Shown: positions 1-11,889 of the stretch, in pieces
Numbering within the stretch: the first letter of the stretch is position 1
Layout of the letters: each line of letters begins with the position of its first letter
NCBI GenBank assembly: GCA_030063045.1
Contig: JAQSEB010000145.1
Span: forward strand, 1,488,001-1,552,000
Length of the DNA: 64,000 nt
Reading direction: 5' to 3'
DNA from: Pratylenchus scribneri
Lineage: Eukaryota > Nematoda > Chromadorea > Rhabditida > Pratylenchidae
Notes under the pieces: model-generated
Told to the model about the DNA's origin: nothing
Seen by the model: only the letters and a program-made list of their open reading frames with translations
Databases searched by the model: none
Made by a program: the position numbers and the translations under genes

Positions 1-2749
1 CTAATTTACCAGCCTCAACGTTTTTTGATGCTAATTTTGTCACCGCATTTATTATTTTGTTTTACGATTACATTATTTTACGCAATAATATTTTTTTTCC
101 TTCCCAATTCCCACCTCTTCTCATTTTCATTTGGCCTATTCTTTCGGCCTCTTTCCTGTCCTCTCTTTGATGAGAGTTGTTGGGCTCTATTTTCTGTGCC
201 TTCACATTCACAGCTGACTGACAAGGCCAACCACCACTGTGTTTATGGCCTAGGCCTCCCCCGTTGGGTTAGGAAGGGAGTAAAATAATCAATACGGCCA
301 ACGGCCAATTCCCAACACTTTCTCCTTTCCATTCCCGCCGCTCCATTGGCTTTTACAATTCTCTTCACACAGCCTTACTCCCATTGACAAGCCTGTGGCA
401 GATGGGACTATAGCGCCCCAGGGGGAAATGGCACGAAGTTCCTTTTTTTACGTATAAATGTAGGGATTTTCGGCCCGGGGCCAAGAATTGAAATTTTTGG
501 TCCTTTAAAAAAGCAAGAAATCCGTTCCTAAATAAAATATTAAAAAATGGCCAAAAATTGCAAAATTAAATATTATTTAAAATTAGCCAATAAGATAATT
601 ATTACTTAATTAATTTTGTTAAATATTTTTATGGCCATAAATTAAACTCGCAGGCATAAGCGGCCAAAAAGACTTTAAAAGAAGGCACCATTTTTGGCTT
701 TTATTAATTCATTTCTAAAAATTATCCAATTAATTTAATTGGCATTTTCGCCACATTTTTCCCCATAATAATCTTCGATTTTTATATAAATGTTGCATCC
801 AAATTTGTGCTCAAATAATCCAACCTCATTTAATCCGTTCCCTGAATTTCCCTTCGAAAATGTTCCCAATTTCCGAATATAAATTTCCATTTTTGTCAGC
901 AAATTCCCCTGTCCCATGATTTCAATATTCCATTGCATTTTCCCGCGAGGCTCTTCTCTTCCATTCCCAATTACCATTATATTTCCCCTCTCAGTTTTTT
1001 TAGTCAGCTGGTAGCATTATTAAATACGCGTGAATTTATATTATTAATTGGAAGGGGAAAGAAAAAATCAGGCTGATGAAATATAAAATATATAAATAAG
1101 GTTTCAAAAATCATTAAAAAAAAATTCTCATTTTTACAATTTTCAATTATTTTCAAAAATTATAAATTCGTAAAATTTTCAACCAAAATACGTTTTAAAC
1201 AAAAAATTATTTTATCCTATTATTTATTTCAAAATTTTAATTAGAAAAATAAAGAAAAAATGGGCCACCATACGTTATCCGCATGATTTCTGATTTTGTG
1301 GTTTTTGAGTTGCTTTGGACATAAATTTCAAAGTTTTTTAATTCCTAAAATTTTCAGCCAAAATCCGTTTAATCTGAAATAATTTATATGTATCTGATTC
1401 CTATATTTCAAAATTAATAAGAAATAAAAATTAAAAATATTTAGTAAATTAGGGGAATCTCGGAAAAGTTGCCGATTTTTCCTTACATTAATTTCCTTCT
1501 TTAATCGCCAGTCACCATCATCACAATCCCCATTCACCATGCGTGGATCCGCGTGATTTGGTGGTTTTGGTTGGGTTGCTTTAGACTCTGGGCGAATAAA
1601 TAAAATGTAATTTAATGCATAATGACGGGCATTGACAAGAAAAATGAATCACATCCCCCCTCACCGCCCATTCATCATTCGCATTTTTGCCTTCCCAGAC
1701 ATAAATAAATATAAAACAAAACTTCAACAAAGACAATTTCCGTGAGGCCATATTCAATTGTAAAAAAGGCAAATGTTTATTAGAAGCAAAAAATTGCTGT
1801 CCACCTGTCCATTAAGCATTAAAAAAATGCATTTTCCCCGATTTTGTCCCACTCCATAAATTTCCTCCATTACTACTGATGCTGAATTTCCGAGGTCACC
1901 ATTTTGGCCTACTGCTGCTCATTTTTCTTTCAAAAATTCAGTCTTCACATTTATTCTTCCCTTTTCCATTTTTTTAAAAAAGGTTTTTTAATAAACATTC
2001 ACCAATGTTTTTGCTATATTTTTCACCGATTTTCTTCTTAAAAATATGGAAAATAACATTAAAAAGCCACAGATTTCATCTTACAATAGTAGAGAAAAAC
2101 AATTTTAAAAAGCATTCTCATTTTTTTTGTAAACAATCCATTTTCGAGAATTGATCAACATTTTTTTATTCCCTCAATTTATTTGTTTATGTTTTATTTT
2201 TGTTTATTCAATATTCCCACCACGGTTATACCCAATTTGAGTAAATATTACAATGAAAATAGTACAAAATTTGAGCACATGCTTTGATCATGGCCATCCA
2301 TTTTTGGTGTGGGTTCAAAGATTCAAATTTATTGTGCCATTCAGTGGCAACAACATTGCCTCCCCTTCTTCATTCATTTGTTTTTAATTTTCCTATTTTA
2401 ATTTTAGACCAATCCATTCTTAATTATTTCCTAATTAATTAATAAATTATTCGTAACAAAATTCTCATTTAAAAAACATTGTTTAACATCAAAAATAAAG
2501 GAAATTTAAAAATTCAATGCGAATCCCTCCAGGCAAAATGCTAATTAGACATGTTTTAAGGGGAGAAAAGCCTTACAATTAATAAAATTCAAAAAAAACC
2601 CAAACATGAAATCCATCAATTTAAATAACCTTTTTCCTCATTAACGAAACCATCCTACTAAATTAATTAATTCGCGCATAAATATTTCGTTCATTTGAAT
2701 TTTTCAAATTAATTTTCCCTACCAAATTTGTAGAATAAGATCCAGAAGA
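1..2749. other. AT-rich non-coding region upstream of the first gene
   Basis: I see no exon with coding character on either strand. The open frames here (for example 25-288 plus, 735-977 minus) are short, of biased composition and not joined by plausible splice sites. The stretch from about 1150 to 1590 contains a diverged tandem duplication: a block with 'attttcaaccaaaatacgtt' near 1177 and a 'gcatgattt...ttgctttgga' segment near 1280 recurs as 'attttcagccaaaatccgtt' near 1352 and 'gcgtgattt...ttgctttaga' near 1550. A possible trans-splice or intron acceptor (ttgtag) ends at 2733, 16 nt before the first start codon. Confidence 0.6.
1150..1590. repeat. Diverged tandem duplication (two copies, about 200 bp apart)
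   Basis: Two consecutive blocks share the same order of landmarks: a 'ttttcaaccaaaat' or 'ttttcagccaaaat' motif, then a 'caccatacgttatccgc' or 'caccatgcgtggatccgc' motif, then 'ttgctttgga' or 'ttgctttaga'. The copies differ at many positions and by indels, so the duplication is old. No coding potential is visible. Confidence 0.5.
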
Positions 2750-5700
2750 ATGGAAAGGGAACGGTCATTGTCCAGTTCCAGCAGTGATTCGTGGTCTTTG
2801 TTGGAGGAAATTGACGACGAAAATGATGAACAACAACAGCAAATTGAAAAATCCGATTCATTGGTAAAATTAAAGAGGATTTGGGCAAAATGGTCTAAAA
2901 AATATAAATTAGTATAAATAAATCTAATATTTCGATAAATAAGCCATAAATAAATTAAATTTTGAGGATTAAATTAAATTTTGAAATTTTAAGTTATTTA
3001 AATGATTTTAATTTTTATTCAATTAAATTTAAATGAAAATGGTGGAAAATGCCAATACCCTTAATATATCCTCCATTTCCGACTTAAAAAGTAAAAACAT
3101 AAAGATAAAGAAGGCCATTCGAATTTTCCTTATTAGAGAAGAGGGAAATGAAAAAAATGAATTATTATAAAATTCTAAAAGAAATTTTTAAATTTTTCTC
3201 TCTGATTAAATTTGAGTTTTACTTAATATGAGTAAATTCAATATTAAAAATGAGCTTAATTTTAATCAAAAAGGATATAAAGGTAATTTTCGATTTATTT
3301 TTCTTTTCCTAAATTTTTGGTAGAAAAAATTTTTTAAAATTTTTTAAAATAATTTCCAATTTAATATTGAATTTTGGCTTCTTAATTTGAATGAATTAAT
3401 TCAATATAAAATTAATTAAATAAAAAAATATGAGCCCCTAAATTACAGTCGCCCCTCGCATCTGATCACACAAATGCTTCCCAACAACAAATTATTGGCC
3501 AAATGGACCCGTTGGAGTCTATTTCCAGTGTCCAATTGCCTTTGGACATTTCCGCCGCTCTTTTGGCCTCATCCCAACATTTATTGGTGGTCACCACACC
3601 GGCCTCCTCCTCAATTGTCACGCAAACGGGCGCAATCCTTTCGCCGGAACATTCCGCACAGGCATTGGCCAATAATGGTTTACTAATTAGTGAATTTGAA
3701 TAAAATTGACCCCGAATTTCCCTCAAAGACCCGGATTCGCCAGTTTTAGTCAGCCCGCCTAAATCGCCGCCCATCGAGAGCACATTCACATTTTTGAAGG
3801 ATCCAAAATTGCGCATTTCATTTTCGGACTCTTGCGAGTCGAAAGAGGAGGTAGATGGAAATGGAATGGCCAAAGCAGTAGAGGAGGGAGCCGAAATTGT
3901 GGCTAAAACTGGAGTTGAAGAGAAACCCATGGATGATGAGGTTAAATTTTTGTTTTTTGAATGAAAAAGTTAGAATTATAATTTATTGTCAAAAAGTGGT
4001 TTCTATTTGTCAAAGAATTTTTCGATTCGGCGTATGGATATTTCGAAAATAATTTATCGAGAATAACCCAAGCCCAAATATTCGATTAATTTTAACAAAA
4101 ATTCTTCTTGACAATTGTGGAACTAACAATTTGAAACGAAATGCTCTAATATCGAAGATAGTAAAACTGAGATGGATTATATAATTTTATTAGCATAAAA
4201 TTATAGCTACAAAATGATACGAAATATATTTTCTATTTTTGGATAATTACCAAGTTAAGTACAAAAAAAACAAGAAACTTGATTAGTAATCAGAATATAT
4301 AATCAATGCATTAGAATATTTTGTATTCAAATTGTCCTGCCCAAAAATTTTAGCACATCCATCACAAGGGCTAGCACCTAACACCCAATTTTAATTAATT
4401 AGTCTCACTCAGTGAATTTCTGGAAATTTTCTTTTGAAATTAAAAATTGCTTATTTCTCATGCTATCAAAATTAACCAATTAATTGAAAATTACAACTGT
4501 AAGAATTCATGGTTTACCCCCTATTAAGGTTTTTGAACAAAAACCTAGTGAACAGAAGGATTCGTCAATCATTGAAGCAGCCCAAATCGAGAATTTGACA
4601 AAGGAAATCACCGAAAAAGTCGATGTTGAAATTGAAAAGGCCGAAGAGGAATTTGAACATGAAAAAGTGGTCCAATTGATGAATAAGGAGGAAGAAAGTA
4701 CAAAAGTGGAAATTGAGACCAAAAATGAAGATGACGAAGAATCATCCGAACCAGAAAGTGGCAGCATTTTAAGCATCAATGAATCCGTTGATGAGTCCAT
4801 CCAATCATCTCGACCCGAATATTCGTCCAATACTTCGAGTTTTGGGATTGGCAGCAATTCCCCTCAATTTGATTCCTCGTCGGAAATGGAAGATACTGAA
4901 GAAGAAGAGGAGGAAAAGCCAATGGATATAGGCAATAAGGGAGAAAATGGAATTGAAGGAAATGTGGAGGAGGAAATTGGTATTAATTTTATTTGAAAAA
5001 TGACAAATTTAAATTGAATTCCAAGATATGTGTATAAATTTGAAAAGGTGTAAACTATAGTGGACATTGGGCATATACAAGAGTTGCAATAAATATTGGA
5101 AATTAGTAAATTCGATATTTATATTTACTAAATGCTGGAGTATAATAAATTATGAAAATCTCGGCTTCGACTTCTACCTTCTAGATATCATAGAGGCGGG
5201 AGAATGGACTCATTCGAATCAGCATAATCGATTTAGTCTATGAATTTTCAATTTCAGACGGGTATTAAGGCTTAGACAAAAGTTAATAACCAAACCGTTT
5301 CTGGTTTAAACGGTTCAATTTCTCAAAGCAAGCTCATACGGGTTTGTAATTTAAATTTCTTAGACTAAATCGACAATGTGGAATTGAATAAGCCCATTTC
5401 AATTATGTATACTAAGCCTAAAAACCAAATGGATTTACTAATTTCCAATATTTTCTATAATATCCATATTCCGCCAAAATCAAACGGACTTAAATAATAG
5501 CTAATTTATTTTGAAAAAAAAATCAAAAAATTTCAATTTTTGGCCTCATTTTTTGCCAACACAGAATCGAGCACAATCAGCAGCTTGCCCTCATCAATGT
5601 TGTCATCGTCAATTTCATCAAATTCATTGGCCGATGAACAAATTCTTCCATCACTTCCACCAACAAACAGCATTCCATCCACCAAAGGCAGCAACAATTT

Positions 5701-8700
5701 TGAACGGTTTTCCAATTTTCAATTAAATTTTCATTGATTCAACTATTTTTAGTCCGGAAATGTTGAATGATTCCAATGTGGAAATGGGCTGGACCGAATT
5801 GAGCATTTCCTCAGTTTCGGCCTATTCAACGGATGAAGCCAATGCTGAAAAGGGAGCAGGCCAAGAGGAGGCAATGCATCCGGCTGAAATGGTTGCCCGT
5901 CGATTTGATGAAATTTGTAAATATTTTACAAATTTTTACCATAAAATTCAAATACTTTACTTTATAATAATAAATAAAATAACGGGGGCCAAAAATTGGC
6001 AATTTTGGAATATGATCCTTTTAAATTCCATCAAAAAACATGTTAAAAAATTTTGGTTAAAAAGCATTAAATTAGGTCCAAAAATTTATCAAAAATGTAA
6101 TTTAAATTTTAAATTCTTCTATTCTTTAAATTTCATCAAAAAATATTTTTTAATATTGACTTAAAAAGCAATAAACTGATGAGAAACTCAAAATAAATCT
6201 TTTAAATTAAAATTTAATAAATGAAAATAAAATTAAAAAATTAGCAAAAAATTTTTATTTTTGGCTTTAAAGTATTAAACTTTGTCCAAAAATAATTTTT
6301 CAAAATAATTTATAAATTAAAAAATAATAAAATTCTAAAAATTTTTCTCTCTTTTAAATTTCATTTTCCAAAAATTTTTCTGACTAGAAAAAACTATAAA
6401 TTGGGTTCCCAAAAATTATTTTCAAAAATTTAATTAATAAAAATAAATTTTAAAAAATTAAGCTGACAAAATGGACGAATCCTTGTGGCAGCGCATTCTG
6501 GATGAAACATTTGGTTCGTTGAAGAATTTTGAGCGTTCGGACCGAATTATCAACATTTTGATTATTGCCATGTTCCTCACATCCATCTCCTCAATGACAA
6601 TTCTACACATTTTGGGTAAATTTAATTCAATTAAATAATTAAAAATTAAATAAATATTAAAATTAAAAAAATTAAAAATTAAAAAAATATAAAATTTAAA
6701 TAAAATATTTAAAAATTAAATAAAATAATTAAAAAATAAAATAAATAAAAATTTAAAAAATATTTAAAAATTAAATAAAAATAATAAAATAATTAATGAA
6801 TAATTAATAATTAAATAAATATTTAAAAAATAAATTAAATATTTAAAAATTTAATAAAATAAGTAAAAATTAAATAATTAAAAATTTTATTAAATATTAA
6901 AATTTATATAAATTTTTTTTTATTAATTTTCAATAATTTTAAAATTTTAATATTTTAAGAAAATACTTGGATTGGTACGAACATTTCCAATTCAATGCAG
7001 CAATCCTCTCCACGAATTCCCCTCCAATCATCAATCCAGCCAGTGGTAGAATTCCGTGCAGATTCACGTGAATCTGACGATAAATGGAATTCGGAATTGC
7101 GCCAATGCAAGGATGAACTGATTGAGGCGGTCAGTTTAGCATTTATCATTGGAAATTTTTTTTTCATTTTATTATAGTAATAGCATTTGGGATAATTTTT
7201 CAACCTAAAATAAAAGCAAATAAATTAATTTTATGGGATATGATCCAAAATGGAAAATTTGCTTGTCCATTATTTATAGAGCTTAAAAACTTAAAATTTA
7301 GGTTAATTGAATTTATCTTATTTTTAAAAAAAATATCAAAATAAAATCTTCTTATTTTTATATCATTAATTTATGCATATTCTTAAAAAAATTTAATAGA
7401 AAAATTAAAATAAAGCACATAATTGTGACTATGAAAAAATTAACTTTTAAAAAACTAAGTAAAAATTGTTTAGAGTTTAAAATTTCAGTTCAGATTTTAG
7501 TTGAATTGGTCTTATTTTTATAAATTATTTATTTATTTTTTTAAATATTATTATTATAATATAATTACCTAGAATAAAACCTATAAAATTTCATTTATTA
7601 AATTGCAAAATTTATTAATTTTTATAATTCACTTAATTAAATTCAATTTTTCCAGAAGCATGCATATGAGAGCAAAGCCAAATTATTGCACTATGTTCGC
7701 TTCAAAGAGATGGAACAAGAAGCAATGGTGGAGGAATTGAAGAAGGAATTGGAGATGGCTAAACAATCGCTGGATAATCTTCAACATCAACAAAAAGCAT
7801 CGACGGGACAAATTTTCCGTTTGGATGATTCTACGGATGGAAAACGCAATGAATTTGAGGAAGCAATTGAAATGAATGCGGCCGAAAAACGGCGAAATCA
7901 AAAAAGGAGGACAATGCGGAATACGGTGGAAATGAACAAAAAACCAAAATTTGAGGAAGAGGAAATGAAAACATCTGCATTTGATGACAGATATGAGAGA
8001 TATAGGAGCCCACCAGTATGTCGAGGCCTTACAAGGCTGCCAGAAGAATATGGCAGCGAACAGTCGGGAATGCCGGTAAAGCCAATGACCGAAGCCCCAA
8101 AACCATTGATTTGGCCGGGAATAGTCGAACAAATTGGGGGAAGGCTGATAGCACCGCCGGCCACATTGGACAGCCAATTGGTGCCACCGCCGGTGACAAT
8201 AAAAAAGAAAATGGAAGACAAGGCCATTGACGTGCAAGATGTGAGAATTAGGGATAAAGTGGAATATTTGGAATTATAGGGGGGAAAATATATTAAAATT
8301 TTAATATAATATGGCAATTAATTTTGAGCAATTTTATTTATATAAAATTTTTATTAAAAAAAATCTTCCACTCAAAAATTTTTGGAATTAATTAAATTGT
8401 TGAAATTTCGTTAAAAATATCCTAAAAATAATGATTAATTAAATAAAATTGCAATAGATGTAAATAGCCCAACTGTCGCCGACTAAACTTATCGGCGTTT
8501 AAAATAACTCATCAATGATTGAACCAATTTTGATGATTTTAATATCACAATCATTTTTATTTAAATTACATCAAAATTATTTAAGCAATGCTCAAAAACA
8601 ATTAAAATGGCCTATATTAAGGATTAAAAAAATATACAATGCTTTTTTCGGTACAACTTAACCATTTTTGAACTAATTAAAATAAAATCAATAAAATTTG

Positions 8701-11700
8701 ATATCCAAGTATCTTTTATTTAATTTGATTACACAAATCATCAAAATTCGTTCAATTCTTAATGGATTATTATAAACGGCCCGGGCCATCCTTTTTAGAC
8801 CTAATAAAAACTCAATTTTTTAACTTTAAATTTTTTAAGGATTTGCATCAATATTGGCCATCCAAATTTGTGTACAAACTTTTTGATGATCAGCAAGCAT
8901 CCACATCTGAACATTCCAATCAAATTGAGGAAGAACCAAAAAGATCAAAAATTGAAAAAGATGAAGCAGATGAAATGGAAGAGGAGAATGGATTTGGCAC
9001 AAAAATGCTCACAAATTGGCAAAAATACAATGAAATTCTGGCAAATTTGAGCACCCAATCCGGGCGAACCCAAATGCTGAAAAGTGTCCGGAATGCAGTG
9101 GTGGCACGATTGAATCGAACAATCGAGAAGACAACGACGGCATTGGCTGCCGCAACAAAATTGGTTGGACAATTATGGACATTTTAAAAATTTAATCAAT
9201 TAAATAATTTTTTTAACCATTTATTTTATTAATATACTTAAATTTTGATAAATTCATGCCAAAGTATAAAAAATTTTTGAAAATTCCAAATCAAAATTTC
9301 GGTGTATAAAAAATTTTTGAAAATCCCAAATCGAAATTTCGGAGAGTCGCAGGGTTGCCAGAATGTCCCCCCACGGGGGGCATTTGCCCCCTTTTTGAGA
9401 TTTTGCCCCCTTTTGTGCCCCCCGAGCCGAGTTGCCCCCCAAATGCCCCCCTTTTTAAAATTTTGTCATTTTTTCCCTATTTTATTATTTTTTGGTCTAA
9501 TTTTTCGCTGCGCGGCAAATTTTTGGTCTAATTTTTCGCTGCGCGGCAAATTTTTGGTCTAGTTTTTCGCTGCGCGGCAAATTTTTGGTCTAGTTTTTCG
9601 CTGCGCGGCCATTATTGGAAAAATTTTTGCATTTTTGGCACTTTTTAAAAATGCCCCCCAAAATGCCCCCTTTTTTACTGAAAATGCCCCCAAATGCCCC
9701 CTTTTTTTTCCAAAATGCCCCCCAAAGTAAAAATCCATCTGGCAACCCTGGAGAGTCGAAAAATTTTAGAAAATCTCAAATGGAAATTTTGTTATCAAAA
9801 ATGGCCGAAATTTCAGACAGAAATGAAATAAATGGTTGGCCGACACTTGCGGACCCGACACTTGCGGACGAAATGGTCTGGCCCGGATGGTGATTAAGCT
9901 ATTGTAGCATTGTTTATGACATATAATTAAGCATAAAATTAGCTACAAAATGACATCAAAAGTTTTGGTCAATATTGAATATTCATTATTCACCGAGTTA
10001 TGGCCAAAAAACCATCAAAATCGCAATTTTAATTAAAACAACGGTTTTTTGGCCATAACTCGGTGAATATTCAACATTGGCCAATACTTTTGATGTCATT
10101 TTGTAGCTAATTATATGCCTAATAATATGCTATAAACAATGCCACTCCAGCTTTACCACCTTCGGCTCCAGACCGTTTCGTCCGCAAGTGTTGGACCGCA
10201 AGTGTCGCAGTACGGAAATAAATTGAAAAATCAATGCAATCCTTGCCGGCATTTAATAAATTTGACCAAAATATTAAGAAAATTATTAAATAAATTTGTT
10301 AAAAATTTTAATAAAAATTTTAATTTCATTACAATTAAATATAAATCCATGAACTATTCTTGTCCATAAAAGGTGACTTCCAAGATCCAAGAATTTATGG
10401 CTAAATAATTAACCAAAATTGCTAAAAATCAATATTAAGGATTTACAATCAAATATATTTCAAAATTAAATATAAATTCATTCCTCTTGAAGGTAACTGC
10501 CGAAAATTTTGGCCAAAATTTGTTCACTTCAACTGTTCGTGATATGATGGCCAAAATGGAAAATTCTGGCCTCTCCAACATTGTGGATTGCCTGAACAAT
10601 GGAATTCAACGCATTCAAAATATTCAATTGTGCATTCCGCCACTTTTGGATTGGCCAATTTTGGTTGAGGAAGAGGAGGAGGATAAAGATGAAATTGAAG
10701 AAAATGAAAATTCAAAAAATGATGTGATAAAAGATGAAAATAAAAATGAAGAAAAGGAAGAGAATGGTGCCAAATATGTCGATAAGGAAGAGGAAAACTA
10801 TGCTAATTCATTGGAGAAAGGAAAAGCTGGATTAGGCCTCATCAATCTAACATTAAATAATTTTCATCGTGGCTTGGGTTGTGGTACAATCATTAAATTG
10901 AAGCGGGTGAAGGAGGAAAAGGATCCTTCTAATTCTGATTCATTTGAGAATGAAAATGCGAGTAATGGAACAGGGGAATGGCTCCTGCAGGTAATTTTAA
11001 TCAAATCCAAACATTTTATGTGTATTTTAGATAATTACTAGAATTAATTTCAGAAATTAAAATAAAATTTTATATTAAAAAAATTAAAATAAAAGTAAAA
11101 CATTTAGAGAGCCGTTGCCCGGGCCAGGCTTCGCAATAAATTCTATTTGAATCACACTGGGAAGGGCGCAGCCCGATTCAATCGATGGCTTTTTGCCCGG
11201 GCCGCATTGCGGCAAAAACAACGCAAAGAACAGCGGAATGGGACGATGGAAAGCGGTGATTTTTCTTTCATTTTAAATAAAAATTAATTAAAATAAAAAA
11301 TTAATTAGAAAAATAAATTAAAAATTAAATTAACATAATTAAAATTAATTAAAATAAAATTAATTAAAATAAAAATTAATTAAAATAAAAAAATAAAATA
11401 AAAATTTAATTAATAATAAAAATTATAATTTTTCCAGAAACGCGTTCCTCGCTATTCCGCGATGATTGGATGTTTGCCAGACAGAAAATTCGCGCCAAAC
11501 TTCGGGATAAACAGAATGAAGAGAATAAAGAGAATTGGCTTTTTGTGCGGCAAAAAATGCGGGAAAAAGCCAGGGAAGAAGGAACCGGGGAAAATGATGA
11601 AGCGGAGGAAGAATCAACAATTGGAAGAGGAAATTGGCTTTTTGGAAGGCAAAAATTGCGCCAAAAATTGCGGAATGAAGAAAAGCATTTTTGGACGTCG

Positions 11701-11889
11701 ACTGAATCGGCAGAGGAGGAAGAAGAGGAAGAATGGCCAAAGAAAAAGCAACAACGAAAATGGCGGAAAAAGGAGCAGAAGAAAAAGTGGAAAAAGGGAT
11801 TTGCGGGGAAATGGACGACAACGGCAAATTTTAATCAGGAAGAATTTTACGGGGACCACAAATTCTCCGGTGATGAGGATGAAGATTAA
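2750..11889 (+). CDS. Single-pass membrane protein with N-terminal WxxL motif, coiled coil and WxxxR repeats; CCPG1-like ER-phagy receptor candidate
   Basis: Hand-joined exons: 2750-2863, 3449-3677, 3750-3940, 4529-4979, 5565-5706, 5753-5916, 6463-6615, 6960-7129, 7656-8240, 8840-9163, 10493-10990, 11108-11255, 11438-11889. All junctions are GT..AG, all phases match, and the sum is 3621 nt (1206 aa). Visible features: residues 9-20 contain SSSSDSWSLLEE, a WxxL motif (W15-L18); 179-330 is very acidic; a second WTEL lies at 389-392; a hydrophobic segment at about 459-481 is the only membrane span; a charged coiled coil covers about 525-580; W-x3-R-x3-R-x3-R repeats start at W1004, W1034, W1067, W1090 and W1123. 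Known of the family: CCPG1 carries an N-terminal LIR and a disordered cytosolic part, one TM and a luminal coiled-coil cargo region. The assignment to that family is inference. The least certain junctions are 8240/8840 and 9163/10493; unspliced, the frames would stop at 8279 and 9187, so shorter isoforms or two genes are possible. Confidence 0.7.
2792..2803 (+). other. Candidate LC3/Atg8-interacting motif (W-S-L-L)
   Basis: Codons 15-18 of the first gene read Trp-Ser-Leu-Leu. They are preceded by five serines, Asp and Ser, and followed by Glu-Glu-Ile-Asp-Asp. The LIR consensus is an aromatic residue, two residues, then Leu/Ile/Val, with acidic or phosphorylatable residues alongside. The position, within the first 20 residues of a type II-like membrane protein, is as expected for an ER-phagy receptor. 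Function is inferred, not shown. Confidence 0.45.
4007..4114. repeat. Small imperfect foldback in intron 3
   Basis: A left arm 'ttgtcaaagaattttt' (4007-4022) is mirrored by a right arm 'aaaaattcttcttgacaa' (4097-4114). The spacer is AT-rich. It is probably the remains of a short inverted-repeat element. About 60 bp further on (4170-4215) lies a fragment resembling part of the foldback element at 9841-10207. Confidence 0.4.
5227..5373. repeat. Short inverted-repeat element in intron 4
   Basis: The outer arms 'atcgatttagtcta' (5227-5240) and 'tagactaaatcga' (5361-5373) are reverse complements. The interior contains a second nested pair around 'aaccgtttctggtttaaacggtt'-like sequence near 5290-5320. 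It is MITE-sized, non-coding, and no target-site duplication is clear. Confidence 0.45.
6616..6959. repeat. Low-complexity A/T intron (aaattaaataaaata-like)
   Basis: Intron 7 of the first gene is made almost wholly of A and T, as irregular aaatta/aataaa/aaaata strings. No other element is seen in it. Confidence 0.7.
8241..8839. other. Intron 9 of the first gene, with an alternative 3' end
   Basis: The donor GTGAGA at 8241 and the acceptor TTTTTTAAG ending at 8839 join in phase 0. If the donor is skipped, the frame runs 12 more codons to a stop at 8277-8279. The remainder is AT-rich with no other feature seen. Confidence 0.5.
9350..9750. mobile_element. hAT-type MITE with 8-bp target duplication
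   Basis: The terminal inverted repeats begin CAGGGTTGCCAG at 9350 and end CTGGCAACCCTG at 9750. They are flanked by the identical 8-mer gagagtcg at 9342-9349 and 9751-9758. An 8-bp duplication and a CAGGG terminus fit the hAT superfamily. The 401-bp element has no transposase. Its interior has four copies of a 31-bp tandem repeat (ggtct at 9494, 9525, 9556 and 9587) containing cgctgcgcggc, and many runs of four to six C, so the minus strand is rich in G-tracts. It sits in intron 10 of the first gene. Confidence 0.85.
9841..10207. mobile_element. Foldback element with direct and inverted 'cgacacttgcgg' termini
   Basis: The left end carries two tandem copies of acacttgcgga followed by cgaaatggtctgg. 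The right end is the reverse complement (ccagaccgtttcg, tccgcaagtgt, then a second copy ending gtgtcg at 10207). The inner arms also pair almost throughout ('gctacaaaatgacatcaaaa', 'accgagttatggccaaaaaa'), so the 367-bp element is close to a full palindrome with its centre near 10025. No coding sequence and no clear target duplication. It lies in intron 10 of the first gene. Confidence 0.75.
10979..11673 (+). other. Five W-x3-R-x3-R-x3-R repeats across three exons of the membrane protein
   Basis: Trp codons at residues 1004, 1034, 1067, 1090 and 1123 are each followed by Arg at exactly +4, +8 and +12. Typical units are WLFARAALRQKQR, WMFARQKIRAKLR, WLFVRQKMREKAR and WLFGRQKLRQKLR. The first unit (WLLQ/RAVARARLR) is split by the intron 10991-11107, and its spacing is exact only after splicing, which supports that junction. 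Spacing between tryptophans is 30, 33, 23 and 33 residues, with acidic linkers. On a helix the W and the three R residues lie on one face. The unit function is unknown; by position after the TM and coiled coil it could be a ligand- or cargo-binding array. Confidence 0.75.

Noticed and set aside
25..288. 87-codon frame with a hydrophobic start that could pass for a signal peptide
   Set aside because: The hydrophobicity comes from T-rich DNA, no splice-linked downstream exons are seen, and the remainder has no domain.
3466..3930. 154-codon minus-strand frame
   Set aside because: It is the shadow of exons 2 and 3 of the plus-strand gene, whose frame is confirmed by phase-matching splice sites.
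7683..8317. Minus-strand frames opposite exon 9 (184 and 139 codons)
   Set aside because: Shadows of the coding exon. They are rich in Cys, Phe and His, as expected for the complement of Lys/Glu-rich coding DNA.
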